Of a stretch of 36,519 bases of DNA, positions 7,330-15,613 are shown one piece after another (the first letter of the stretch is position 1; each line of letters opens with the position of its first letter). This DNA is from JBBIND01 sp037444075 (GTDB lineage: Bacteria > Acidobacteriota > Terriglobia > Bryobacterales > Bryobacteraceae), in NCBI GenBank assembly GCA_037444075.1, contig JBBIND010000042.1, forward strand, positions 1-36,519, given 5' to 3'. The translations under genes and the position numbers were made by a program. The notes under the pieces are model-generated. The model saw nothing but the letters and a program-made list of their open reading frames with translations, was not told the DNA's origin and searched no databases.

Positions 7330-8451
7330 ATGGCCCGGCGCGGATTCTTATTTTCAGTCCCTGTGCTTCCCAGCCTTCTGGGGGCCGACACGGAACCCGG
7401 TTTCACATCCCTGTTTAACGGCCGCACACTGGCCGGCTGGAGAATTCGTGAAGGTCCTGAATCAGCGTTCTATGTGAGGGATGGCGCCATCGTAATCCAT
7501 GAAGGCTCCAACTACCCCACGTGGCTCAGCACGCAACGCCAATACGAGAATTTCGATTTCCGATGCGAGTTCTTTCTGCGAGGCTGGTCGGATTCCGGTG
7601 TCTACATCCATGCGCCCGAACATGGCCGCAACAGCCAGGCAGGGCTGAAGGTAAATGTTTTCCACCGTCAGGATAAGGTCCCCACGCCCGAATCAATGGG
7701 TTCCATCTTCCCGCTCATCGCGCCGCTTGAAGTGAACGTCAAGAACCAGGGCGAGTGGAACCGGATGCGGATCCTCTCGGATTGGCCCGAACTGAAGGTC
7801 TGGATCAACGATTCGCTGGTGCAGGACCTCAACCTGCAACGGCTGCCTGAATTGCGTCACCGCCTGCGCCAGGGCTACATCGGGCTGGAATCACTCTCCT
7901 ATCCGGTGAGGTTTCGCAACCTGCGCATCCGCGAACTGCCATCCAAAGAGGTTTGGGAGACGCTTTACGATTCGCCGGAAGACATGGCCAAGTGGTTCCC
8001 TTTGCAGAAAGCCAAATGGGATGCTTTGGGTCATGTTCTGCGCGGTGACGGGTTGGGATACCTGGCTACGCGAGAGAGCTATGCGGATTTCGAGTTGCAG
8101 CTTTACGTTCGCCCCAGCAAGCACTCTAACGGAGGCGTCATGTTTCGCGCCTCCGGGGAGGATCCTTCCAAGTCACGCTACGAGATTCAGGTGCACGACG
8201 TCGAGGAAGCGGCTTTCCCGACGGGCTCCCTATACGGATACAAGCGAGCCGTGTATCCCCGTATTGAGCCCGAACGCTGGTTCTTGTTTCAGCTGATTGT
8301 GAAGCGCCGCGCCTGTCTGGTCCGCATCAACGGAGAGACCGTCGTGGACTACCGCGAACTCGAGCACCTCGAACCCGGCCCCATTATGCTGCAAGCGCAC
8401 CAGGCCGGCCGGTGGATTGAGTACAAGCACATTCGCGTCAAGCGTCTTTGA
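7330..8451 (+). CDS. Exported DUF1080 protein, two 3-keto-disaccharide hydrolase-like domains
   Basis: A 373-aa protein with an N-terminal signal (MARRGFLFSVPVLPSLLGAD); the RRGFLF start resembles a twin-arginine signal. Two concanavalin-like DUF1080 domains follow in tandem. Domain 1 (about 25-200) begins GFTSLFNGRTLAGWRI and contains NFDFRCEF and SDSGVYIHA. Domain 2 (about 205-372) contains DFELQLYVRPSKHSNGGVMF, YEIQVHD and EWxxYKHIRVKRL-like ends. DUF1080 members include 3-keto-glycoside hydrolases, which suggests extracytoplasmic sugar breakdown, but the substrate is not visible. Upstream in-frame sequence back to 7114 lacks family resemblance and covers the divergent promoter region, so I chose ATG 7330. 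Kbl starts 57 bp downstream and may be co-transcribed. Confidence 0.85.
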   Translation: MARRGFLFSVPVLPSLLGADTEPGFTSLFNGRTLAGWRIREGPESAFYVRDGAIVIHEGSNYPTWLSTQRQYENFDFRCEFFLRGWSDSGVYIHAPEHGRNSQAGLKVNVFHRQDKVPTPESMGSIFPLIAPLEVNVKNQGEWNRMRILSDWPELKVWINDSLVQDLNLQRLPELRHRLRQGYIGLESLSYPVRFRNLRIRELPSKEVWETLYDSPEDMAKWFPLQKAKWDALGHVLRGDGLGYLATRESYADFELQLYVRPSKHSNGGVMFRASGEDPSKSRYEIQVHDVEEAAFPTGSLYGYKRAVYPRIEPERWFLFQLIVKRRACLVRINGETVVDYRELEHLEPGPIMLQAHQAGRWIEYKHIRVKRL

Positions 8452-8508
8452 GACGCGGCTTTGACCATGGCCGTGGAATGAGCGCATCGCATCAGCAGGG
8501 AGAAGGTA

Positions 8509-9705
8509 ATGTCTGGTTACGACCCTTTAGCCTACTTGGGAGATGAGATTGCGGGATGGCGCCGTGAGGGCACCTTCCAGCAATTGCGCGAGTTGCAGTC
8601 AGCCTGCGAACCGGTGTCCCTCGTGGACGGCCGGGAAGTGATCAACCTGGCCTCAAACAACTACCTGGGCCTGGCCAACCACCCGAAACTGGTCGAAGCC
8701 GCGCTGGAAGCCACGCGCCGTTACGGTGTGGGTTCAGGCGCGGTGCGCACGATTTCAGGCACCATGCGCCTGCACGTGGAGCTCGAGCGCAGGATTGCTG
8801 AGTTCAAACACGTCGAGGCGAGCGTGGTGTTTCAGTCCGGGTTCACGGCCAACGCAGGTACGGTGGCTGCCCTTCTGGGGCCGGATGACTACATCATTTC
8901 CGATGAGCTCAACCACGCCAGCATTATTGATGGAAGCCGCTTGTCCCGGGCCAAGATCCGTGTTTTTCCGCATCGGGACACCGAAGCCGCGGAACGCATC
9001 CTGGATGAGCTAGCCGGCGCTCCAGGCAAGAAACTGTTGATCACCGACGGCGTCTTCTCCATGGACGGCGACATCGCCCTTCTACCGAACCTGACCGCTC
9101 TGGCCGAACGCTATGGCGCCATCATGATGGTCGACGATGCGCATTCCTCCGGTGTCCTCGGCCGTGCAGGACGCGGAAGCGTGGACCATTTCGACCTGCA
9201 CGGGCGCGTTCACGTTCAGGTCGGCACTCTGTCCAAGGCCATTGGGGCATTGGGTGGTTACGTGTGCGGCAGCCGTGACCTGATCGACTTCCTGCATCAT
9301 CGGGGGCGCCCCTTCCTGTTTTCGACATCCCACCCGCCGGCTGTGGCCGCCAGTTGCCTGGCTGCTTTCGACTTGCTCGAACAGGAACCGGAGCGCATAC
9401 AGGCGCTCTGGGATAACACCCGTTATTTCAAGGACCTCCTGAAAGACAGCGGCTTCGACACCGGCAGCAGCGAAACGCCCATCACGCCGCTCATGGTGGG
9501 AGAGGCCAGCCACGCGCACGCCTTTTCCAGGGAGCTGTTTGCGGCCGGCCTGCTGGCCACCGGAATTGGCTACCCAACGGTTGCCAAGGGGAGAGCGCGG
9601 GTGAGAACGATTGTCACGGCCGCCCACTCCCGGGATCAACTTGAGCAGGCGGCGGAAATCCTCAGCCGGGTTGCCCGGAAGCTGGAGATCCTCCCGCCGC
9701 AGTGA
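8509..9705 (+). CDS. kbl: Glycine C-acetyltransferase (2-amino-3-ketobutyrate CoA ligase)
   Basis: A 398-aa PLP-dependent alpha-oxoamine synthase. It interconverts 2-amino-3-oxobutyrate + CoA and glycine + acetyl-CoA in threonine breakdown. Landmarks are NLASNNYLGLANHP (residues 46-59), the SGAVRTISGTMRLHVELE block, MMVDDAHSSGVLG with the PLP-contacting Asp near 210, and the Schiff-base Lys243 in GTLSKAIGALGG. The close relative BioF is the main alternative; the RTISGTMRLHVELE and SKAIGALGGY segments fit Kbl better. A strong AGGGAGAAGG ribosome-binding sequence precedes ATG 8509. No threonine dehydrogenase (tdh) gene is adjacent. It converges on the diol dehydratase operon across a GC-rich hairpin. 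Confidence 0.88.
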   Translation: MSGYDPLAYLGDEIAGWRREGTFQQLRELQSACEPVSLVDGREVINLASNNYLGLANHPKLVEAALEATRRYGVGSGAVRTISGTMRLHVELERRIAEFKHVEASVVFQSGFTANAGTVAALLGPDDYIISDELNHASIIDGSRLSRAKIRVFPHRDTEAAERILDELAGAPGKKLLITDGVFSMDGDIALLPNLTALAERYGAIMMVDDAHSSGVLGRAGRGSVDHFDLHGRVHVQVGTLSKAIGALGGYVCGSRDLIDFLHHRGRPFLFSTSHPPAVAASCLAAFDLLEQEPERIQALWDNTRYFKDLLKDSGFDTGSSETPITPLMVGEASHAHAFSRELFAAGLLATGIGYPTVAKGRARVRTIVTAAHSRDQLEQAAEILSRVARKLEILPPQ

Positions 9706-9762
9706 GGCGATGCCGGCGCGCAGGTTGCCTCAAACTCCAAACCGAATCTGCAGCGCCGTTGC

Positions 9763-9793
9763 GCCGCCGGAGCCGGCGCGGCTAGCCGGCGGC
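9763..9793. terminator. Strong GC-rich hairpin between convergent genes
   Basis: GCCGCCGG (9763-9770) pairs with CCGGCGGC (9786-9793). Inside, AGCCG (9771-9775) pairs with CGGCT (9779-9783) around GCG. That makes 13 paired bases with a 2-nt bulge. It lies between kbl (plus) and pduE (minus) and covers the pduE stop codon. No T-run follows on either strand, so it may act as a Rho-assisted or bidirectional barrier. Confidence 0.45.
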
Positions 9794-10150
9794 TTCCCTC
9801 AGTAGCTCGGCACAGCGCCGGGCCTGGAAAGTCGCTTCCAGATGATCGGCCAACGCCAGCAGATCTTTGCGCGTGCTGCGAGCCGGGCGGAGCGAATCAT
9901 AGATCTTCAGGATCAGATTCTCGGGCACATGCACCAATTCAGCCGCACGGCGCAAATTGTCAGCCAATTGCCGCCGCCCTTCGCGTTCGGCTACCTGCGC
10001 CTGCCACTCGAGAGCTTCTGTAGTTACGCGAAGGTCGTCGATGCTGATACGTCCGCTGAGCACCGTCTCCAGCGTGATTTCTGAGAAGGGCAGCCCGGAA
10101 GGCGTCTTCAGTTGATCCGGCAAGTTCTCGGACAGAGGGTAATCAGGCAT
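9782..10150 (-). CDS. pduE: Diol/glycerol dehydratase small subunit (PduE-like), N-terminally short
   Basis: A 122-aa protein matching the core of the gamma subunit of adenosylcobalamin-dependent propanediol/glycerol dehydratase. Matching segments are DYPLSENLPD near the start, ITLETVLSGRISIDDLRVT, RRAAELVHVPENLILKIYDSL and RPARSTRKDLLALADHLE. Classical PduE is about 170 aa, with a 40-50-residue amphipathic N-terminal extension linked to microcompartment targeting; here the protein begins directly at the conserved DYPL block. It overlaps the end of the large/medium subunit gene by 8 bp, so translation is coupled. The enzyme works as an (abc)2 complex in the cytoplasm; the missing extension argues against encapsulation by the classical signal. 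Confidence 0.9.
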   Translation of the reverse strand: MPDYPLSENLPDQLKTPSGLPFSEITLETVLSGRISIDDLRVTTEALEWQAQVAEREGRRQLADNLRRAAELVHVPENLILKIYDSLRPARSTRKDLLALADHLEATFQARRCAELLREAAG

Positions 10151-12371
10151 GACGCATTCTCAGTTCCACGGGCGGCGCGCCGGCCTGCACACAGGCCGTT
10201 TCCCGCAAATGCATAACCGTGGTCTTGACGATGAACTTCAGGCGAGCCATGTTGTCGATTTGGAGAGGCACCGGCAGGACAGGCTCGCGCTTGGCATACT
10301 TGGCGGCATTGCGGCCGATCACGCGATAGGACTCCAGCGTTAGGTTCGGAGCCTGCGGGAACAGCTCGAGATTCCCCAGAGGTTCCAGGTCACTGCGATG
10401 GATCACCGTGGTGCCTTTGGATTGGATGCCTATGGAGATGCCGGACCCGCTGAGCCGTGCGCCGGCGTGGCCGATAAAGCCGCAATCTGACGTAGAACGG
10501 ACACGCACAAGGCGCGGCCGAAGGCCCTCCGCCTGAATCCCCTCCATCAGAGACGCCAACACACTGCGGTGATGGAGACCGAGCAGAGTGCTCTCGAGCG
10601 CGGCTCCGAACGCAGGGCCCACGGCGATGACGATTTCCTGGCCATCTCCTCCGGGAGTGGCCGGCCCGATTTCGTCCAGAAAGCCGGCAGCAGCCTCCGA
10701 GGGGGCGCCCATATCGCGCGGTTCCTGCGCCTGCGGAATGGAGGAGATTTCCTTCAGGCGCTCCTCGGTGAGCCGGTAGCCGGTGCCGGGCCCCAGATAG
10801 TCATTCGGGTCATTGACGGCGCTCAGGACGCGCGGCCCAGGCACCACGACGGCGGAGGTTTGCAGATAATCGCCGGAGATCCTCAGTTTCTGCACGCCCA
10901 GAATCTTCTCGGCAATGTCGTCATAACCCCGGCGAGCCAGTGCAGCCATTACATCCATCCCATTGAGGCCACGCGCCAGGAACTCCTCGGCGGCGCGCAG
11001 GTCGGCCACCACGTCGCGGTCCGGCATGTCGGAGCTGCTCCGGGCAGCTACGGCGGCTTCCACCTCCGTGTCGGAGACGGGCGGCAAGCCTAACTCGGCA
11101 AACACATCTCGCACGGCCAAGGCGGCGCGGCGCCGGACTTCGAGGACTCGCTCCTCAGTGACCGGCCTCAGCCCACCATCGACGAGCATGTCCCGTTGCA
11201 GGCAATTGTAGTCATCCAGATCTTCCGCGTCGAAGTTGCCTCCGCCGAACAGGTTGTCCTCACGCGGCATGGAGCTGTAGCCGGAAAAGACGAAGTCCGT
11301 GCCCGGGAGGAATTGCAGCATCAGCTTGGCCGCCTTGCGGATGTCGGAATGTGAGGACATGGCGTCATTGCCGGAGGCCAACTCCAGGTCAAGCAGCGAT
11401 GCCAGCAGATTCTCCGCCAGCACTCCTCGCACCCCACCCGGCAGCGCGCCAGGCAACGCCACGCAACTGATAGAGCCGTTTTGCACACCTTGTGAGCCAG
11501 CCCCCTTGATCAACATCAGGCAGCGCGCCTCCAGGTAGATCATGGATTTGCCTTCGGAGTGTCCCATCAGGGCCTCCGAACCACTGCCCGAAGTGAAGCG
11601 CACCTTGATCCCCCGCGAAGCGTAAGCCGAAGCCAGGAAGGCTTTCGACCAGGGGCTGTCGTCACCGTCGCGAAACGCGCGCTCCGTTCCGTAGACCGAG
11701 AGCGTCTCCGCATACGTCGTCAAACCGAGCCAGGCGAGCCGCAGGCCAAGCGACTCTTCCACTGCACATTGGGTCAAGGCCGTTCCGCTTCCGGTCTGGG
11801 AACCAATCAGCACGGCGAGAGCGTTGAACGGCGCATAGCGCGCCACGCCCACGGTGGTTTCGAGTTCCGCGAAGCCCCGTTCAGCCGCCTCGGCGGCGTC
11901 CGCCGCCAGCAGCGCGGGGGTTTCCTTGCGATTGGTGACGTGGGCCTGGTTGGAGGGTGTGCGGCGCGCACGCATCTTCTGCAACGCCATCATCATCTCG
12001 ACCACGTTGAGCCGGTTGACGACTTCCACCAGTTTCGCGGGCGTCAAGCCGTTCATCAGACGGATCACGTCGCGGCGCGGGGTGGTCAAGTCCAGGATCC
12101 GGCGAGCCAGGTCAGTCGAATCCAGACACATGGCATGTTCAGCCACGTCCACGTCGATGGCGCGCCGCGCTATGAAACGGTCAATCGCATCGAAACGATC
12201 CTCTGGCTTGCCGTCAAGTTCCACCACGCGTCCGCTGTGGACACGGATCTGTGGAGGCGGGTCGTTGGGACCATTAAATAGAATGAGCCCTGCTTCCGGC
12301 CACTCGTGCACGAAGGTGTCCCGTTGGATGGGACGTTCGGAGCGGCTCTGAAAGCGCCTGGATAGGGACAC
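10143..12371 (-). CDS. pduCD: B12-dependent diol/glycerol dehydratase, fused large + medium subunits
   Basis: A 742-aa fusion. Residues 1 to about 553 match the PduC/DhaB large subunit and residues 578 to about 740 match PduD, joined by a Pro/Gly/Ala-rich linker. Catalytic residues known from the Klebsiella enzyme are all present with a +1 offset: Gln142, His144, Glu171, Glu222, Gln297, Asp336 and Ser363. The medium-subunit part carries RLSGSGISIGIQSKGTTVIH and LELFPQAPNLTLESYR, close to PduD. The enzyme converts 1,2-propanediol or glycerol to propionaldehyde or 3-hydroxypropionaldehyde by a radical reaction. The usual PduD N-terminal targeting extension is absent. The start is GTG 12371 with a weak ribosome-binding site. 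A Gfo/Idh/MocA gene lies 27 bp upstream on the same strand. No PduGH-type reactivase is in the window. Confidence 0.93.
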   Translation of the reverse strand: MSLSRRFQSRSERPIQRDTFVHEWPEAGLILFNGPNDPPPQIRVHSGRVVELDGKPEDRFDAIDRFIARRAIDVDVAEHAMCLDSTDLARRILDLTTPRRDVIRLMNGLTPAKLVEVVNRLNVVEMMMALQKMRARRTPSNQAHVTNRKETPALLAADAAEAAERGFAELETTVGVARYAPFNALAVLIGSQTGSGTALTQCAVEESLGLRLAWLGLTTYAETLSVYGTERAFRDGDDSPWSKAFLASAYASRGIKVRFTSGSGSEALMGHSEGKSMIYLEARCLMLIKGAGSQGVQNGSISCVALPGALPGGVRGVLAENLLASLLDLELASGNDAMSSHSDIRKAAKLMLQFLPGTDFVFSGYSSMPREDNLFGGGNFDAEDLDDYNCLQRDMLVDGGLRPVTEERVLEVRRRAALAVRDVFAELGLPPVSDTEVEAAVAARSSSDMPDRDVVADLRAAEEFLARGLNGMDVMAALARRGYDDIAEKILGVQKLRISGDYLQTSAVVVPGPRVLSAVNDPNDYLGPGTGYRLTEERLKEISSIPQAQEPRDMGAPSEAAAGFLDEIGPATPGGDGQEIVIAVGPAFGAALESTLLGLHHRSVLASLMEGIQAEGLRPRLVRVRSTSDCGFIGHAGARLSGSGISIGIQSKGTTVIHRSDLEPLGNLELFPQAPNLTLESYRVIGRNAAKYAKREPVLPVPLQIDNMARLKFIVKTTVMHLRETACVQAGAPPVELRMRHA

Positions 12372-12398
12372 GGACGTTCGATTGCCTCGGGCAGTCAG

Positions 12399-13514
12399 TT
12401 AGCCGGCAACCTCCTCCCAGGTCACGATGCGGCGTTCCACGATGGCTTTCGTGCCGAGGAGAGCCACCAGCGTGGAGCGGAGCGCGGATTCAGCGTCGTT
12501 GAGCGGCGACCGGCGATTGCGGGCATTATCCACAAAAGCGGCCAGTGAAAGATAGCTGGAGTCCTTGCCGGCGTCCGGAGATTCCAGCTTCATGGCGCCC
12601 CGCTTGTCCCGGGCATGCCAGGTGGCCGTGATCAGGTCCACCGATCCGATTGAGCCGAACACGCGTTCCTGTATTCCGGTAAAGCCGGGCGGATCGAAGT
12701 AATGATGGCTGAAGTTCACGCGTACGCCGTTGGCGTATTCGTAAATCAGGTTGTAGTTGTCCATCACGGTGCGCCCGGGAGGGTCGTCCACGAAGAGATT
12801 CGTGCCGCCGGAGCCCATGGCGCGTAACGGATGCGAGCCGATGGCCCAGGTGAACAAATCCAGGATGTGGACGCCCTGGTCAACTACGATGTCGCCGCTC
12901 TTGACCTTGTCGAAATACCAGGGGATGTTCCGCGGAAGGTCGCCGCCGTGCCGAATGCCGTGGCACATCAAGACGCGCCCAATGCCTCCGCTTCTGATGA
13001 ATTGCATGGCGGCGCTGCGGTTGGCGTCATGCCGCAACTGGAAACCGACCTGGAATACGCCTTTGGCCGTACGCGCGGCGTCGCGCACCATTCTGCAATC
13101 CTCCGGCGTGAGTGCCAGAGGCTTCTCGGCATACAGGTGCTTGCCGACCTCCAGGATGGCGATGTTCACGTCCTTGTGGGTGCCGTCCGGAGTAGCCTGC
13201 ACGACGGCGTCAATCTCTTTGAGCGTATCCAGCATCCGCCGGAAATCCAGAAACACCTCCGCTTTCCCGCCGGAGGCAGCCACCGCGGCGGCAGCCTGGC
13301 GCGCCCGCTCCTCGTCGATGTCGCAGACAGCCACCACCCGCACGCCGGGCACTTGCAGCATGTGTTTCAGCAGGAAACTGCCACGGTTGCCCACGCCCAC
13401 AAAAGCCACGCGCAGTTCCTGGCTGCCGGGCTGAGCAGAGAGAATGGCCGGGGCGGCGGTCAAGGCCATGGGCGGCGCCATCAGGAAATTGCGGCGGGTA
13501 AGACGAGTTCGCAT
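12399..13514 (-). CDS. Gfo/Idh/MocA-family oxidoreductase with twin-arginine signal
   Basis: A 371-aa protein beginning MRTRLTRRNFLMAPPMALTA, a good Tat signal (RRNFL) with a cleavage-like AILSAQ. An N-terminal Rossmann fold follows (FVGVGNRGSF, then AVCDID), with the family hallmark AEKPLAL and downstream HDANRSAAM, then a C-terminal beta domain with DQGVHILDLF. Family members are NAD(P)-dependent sugar or inositol dehydrogenases; Tat export is typical of forms that carry the cofactor folded and tightly bound. ATG 13514 is supported by AGGAGG six bases upstream; the in-frame extension to 13598 is not. It is the first gene of an apparent operon with the dehydratase subunits, suggesting a related polyol or sugar substrate, which is inference. 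Confidence 0.88.
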   Translation of the reverse strand: MRTRLTRRNFLMAPPMALTAAPAILSAQPGSQELRVAFVGVGNRGSFLLKHMLQVPGVRVVAVCDIDEERARQAAAAVAASGGKAEVFLDFRRMLDTLKEIDAVVQATPDGTHKDVNIAILEVGKHLYAEKPLALTPEDCRMVRDAARTAKGVFQVGFQLRHDANRSAAMQFIRSGGIGRVLMCHGIRHGGDLPRNIPWYFDKVKSGDIVVDQGVHILDLFTWAIGSHPLRAMGSGGTNLFVDDPPGRTVMDNYNLIYEYANGVRVNFSHHYFDPPGFTGIQERVFGSIGSVDLITATWHARDKRGAMKLESPDAGKDSSYLSLAAFVDNARNRRSPLNDAESALRSTLVALLGTKAIVERRIVTWEEVAG

Positions 13515-13708
13515 GACGGTCCTCCTGCGGTTCGGATTTACGCAGGGCGAGGATACCACACTTGGCTTGAACATGGCTGTCGCGGGGCACCTCGGCACAG
13601 GCGGGCAGTATAATCCGGGTTAGCCGAGTGGATGTGGACGCGTTTCACAGCGGTCTTGTATCGACATGCGCGGACCGCGCGGCCAACCGCCGGGAGGGAG
13701 CCGGGAAA
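13515..13708. other. Divergent intergenic region with a TATAAT -10 element
   Basis: These 194 bp separate the divergent Gfo/Idh/MocA and TIGR03790 genes. TATAAT at 13609-13614 on the plus strand is a candidate -10 for the TIGR03790 gene, but no clear -35 lies 16-18 bp upstream. No RNA gene or conserved small frame is recognised. Confidence 0.35.
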
Positions 13709-14800
13709 TTGCTGCGAGTCTTCTACATAGCTTTGGGGAGCACAATGGCGCTCTGGGGGCATGGTCCGGAAGCTGTCCTGCTCGTGTACAACGAGTCGTC
13801 TTCCCTTTCGAAGTCCATCGCGGCGTACTACGCCGAACGCCGCCACATCCCTGAGGCCAACCACTGCCGGCTGAAGACGGACCCGGTGGAGGAGATTGAG
13901 CGTGAAACGTACGTCGGTGAGATTGAGGAGCCCGTACGCCATTGTTTGCAGGGCAACCGGCTGGTAGACCGCGTTTCTTACATCGTCACCACGGCGGGAG
14001 TGCCGCTGAAAATCCGAGGCGCCATGGGTCAGCGAGCTACGGCGGCGGCGGTGGACTCGGAGCTCACGCTCCTGTACGCGCGGATGAAAGGCGACAGGTT
14101 CGCGGCGGGCGGCTTTGTTCCCAACCCTTTCTACCGGAAGCGCGACGAGGCTTTTCGCAGGCCGCAGTTCCCCATTTACCTGGTGACCCGGCTGGCGGCG
14201 TACAGGCTGGAAACTGTCCGCAGCATGATTGACCGCTGTCTCGAGGCCAGAAACACGGGCCGGGTGGTGATCGACATGCACAGCGGCAGCGAACAGGACG
14301 GCGAATCCTGGCTCAGGACGGCGGCGGTGCTGCTGCCCAAGGGGCGGGTGCTGCTGGAGGAGACCTACCGGCCGGTCTACGGAGAACGGCGGGTCATCGG
14401 TTACGCTTCCTGGGGATCCAACGATGGAAACCGCAAGGAACGGCATCTCGGATTCCGCTGGCTGCCGGGCGCGATCGTCATCGATTTCGTATCCACCAAC
14501 GGGCGCACCTTTGAGCGGCCTCCGGACGATTGGACGTTCGGGAACTGGCAGGACAACTCGACATATTTCGCCGGCTCGCCGCAATCGCTGGCCGCGGACT
14601 ACCTCGAAGAGGGAGCCTCGGGCGCTGCGGGACATGTCTACGAGCCGTTCCTGGAATTGACCGCGCGTCCGGAATACGTGTTCCCGGCCTACTTGCGGGG
14701 ACGCAATCTGGCGGAAAGCTACTACCTGGGCATGCCCGCCCTTAGTTGGATGAACATCGTGCTGGGCGACCCGCTCTGCCAACTGGCCCCCCAGAAGTGA
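13709..14800 (+). CDS. TIGR03790-family exported protein of unknown function
   Basis: A 363-aa protein with a short hydrophobic N-terminus (LRVFYIALGSTMALWGHG) that reads as a signal peptide. The core matches the TIGR03790 family, common in Acidobacteria and Planctomycetes: EAVLLVYNESSSLSKSIAAY, YYAERRHIPEANHC, VSYIVTTAGVPLKI, YASWGSNDGN and the C-terminal YYLGMPALSWMNIVLGDPLC. No enzymatic function is established. I placed the start at TTG 13709 because GGGAGGGAG lies about 8 nt upstream and the signal peptide then begins at residue 1. GTG 13628 and ATG 13745 are in-frame alternatives. A very long antisense frame across the gene is a codon-bias shadow. It converges with the LolA-like gene, leaving only 15 bp between stops. 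Confidence 0.8.
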   Translation: MLRVFYIALGSTMALWGHGPEAVLLVYNESSSLSKSIAAYYAERRHIPEANHCRLKTDPVEEIERETYVGEIEEPVRHCLQGNRLVDRVSYIVTTAGVPLKIRGAMGQRATAAAVDSELTLLYARMKGDRFAAGGFVPNPFYRKRDEAFRRPQFPIYLVTRLAAYRLETVRSMIDRCLEARNTGRVVIDMHSGSEQDGESWLRTAAVLLPKGRVLLEETYRPVYGERRVIGYASWGSNDGNRKERHLGFRWLPGAIVIDFVSTNGRTFERPPDDWTFGNWQDNSTYFAGSPQSLAADYLEEGASGAAGHVYEPFLELTARPEYVFPAYLRGRNLAESYYLGMPALSWMNIVLGDPLCQLAPQK

Positions 14801-14815
14801 TGGTTGGGGAACCGC

Positions 14816-15613
14816 CTAGCGAGCCGGAGGCAGAATCTTGACGCCGGCCGGCACGGCAAAAAGCGTCTCCGCGAGCTTCTGATCAATCGCCACGCTTTCG
14901 GCAAACAGGGAGAAGACCTTCTCGCCATCGCGCAGGCGCTGCATCACAAACGGCCACTGCACCCCTCCGCCGACGTCCCGGTACTTGGCGTAGATGGTCA
15001 CTTCCTCGTGCCGGATCCTGGTCTTCGGATCACGCCGGAAGAACACCTGCCGTTCGGGCAGTTTGGTGGACCGGTTCAAGTAGATAGTGACGACGCGGTT
15101 TTCAGAGTCAGTGACATCGAGTATCTCTACGGGCTGATTGTCAACGATATCGCTGCCCTGATGCTCGAACACTAATCCCTTCTCACGAAGCCGCTGCCGC
15201 AGGATGTAGAAGACGCTGCGCTGCGTGCTATCGCGGTAGCGCTCCAGCCGTTCTTCGTTGATGGGCCGGGCGCCCCGAAACGTGATGGACCAGCCCTTGT
15301 CACGCTCAAACAACACGACGCTGTCCTCATCTTTTCCGAAAGCCTGACGCTCAAGCACATAGAGGACTTTCGGGTCGGGCGAGGCGTCGGCATCCAGATA
15401 GCGAGTGTACAGGGCGGCGCGGGCCAGACCCGAAAGCTCCTCCCGGTAGAAGGAATAAGCCCGGCCCCGCTCCACCCGGTCTCGCATGGCGAGAAAGCGT
15501 TCTCCGCCGAGCGCCGCGATAACCTCGTCGGCCAGCCGGCGGCCTCTCTCCTGCTTGGTCTGGGCGGAGGCCGCCACCGAAAGAGCCGCCAATAGGATGA
15601 AAGCAAGCTTCAT
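14816..15613 (-). CDS. Exported LolA-like fold protein
   Basis: A 265-aa protein with a clear signal peptide (MKLAFILLAALSVAASAQ) and a body of alternating strands resembling the LolA/LolB-like half-barrel. Examples are RAYSFYREELSG, GWSITFRGARPI, DVTDSENRVVTIYLN, the KLPERQVFFRRDPKTRI turn and a final TIYAKYRDVGGGVQWPFV repeat. The motif DSENRVVTIYLNRSTKLP also appears, in related form, in the C-terminal tail of the upstream degenerate M16 protein (DSKGNSVRLVVDESTGRVL). It overlaps that gene by 4 bp (ATGA). Likely a periplasmic protein that binds lipid or lipoprotein; the exact role is unknown. Confidence 0.6.
   Translation of the reverse strand: MKLAFILLAALSVAASAQTKQERGRRLADEVIAALGGERFLAMRDRVERGRAYSFYREELSGLARAALYTRYLDADASPDPKVLYVLERQAFGKDEDSVVLFERDKGWSITFRGARPINEERLERYRDSTQRSVFYILRQRLREKGLVFEHQGSDIVDNQPVEILDVTDSENRVVTIYLNRSTKLPERQVFFRRDPKTRIRHEEVTIYAKYRDVGGGVQWPFVMQRLRDGEKVFSLFAESVAIDQKLAETLFAVPAGVKILPPAR

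Noticed and set aside
12372..12398. Cobalamin riboswitch upstream of the diol dehydratase
   Set aside because: The gap to the upstream gene is only 27 bp, and no B12-box-like sequence was noticed in the region before 13514.
13538..14782. Long open frame of 414 codons on the minus strand across the TIGR03790 gene
   Set aside because: It lies wholly antisense to a recognised family, has no domain resemblance and is typical of shadow frames in high-GC DNA.
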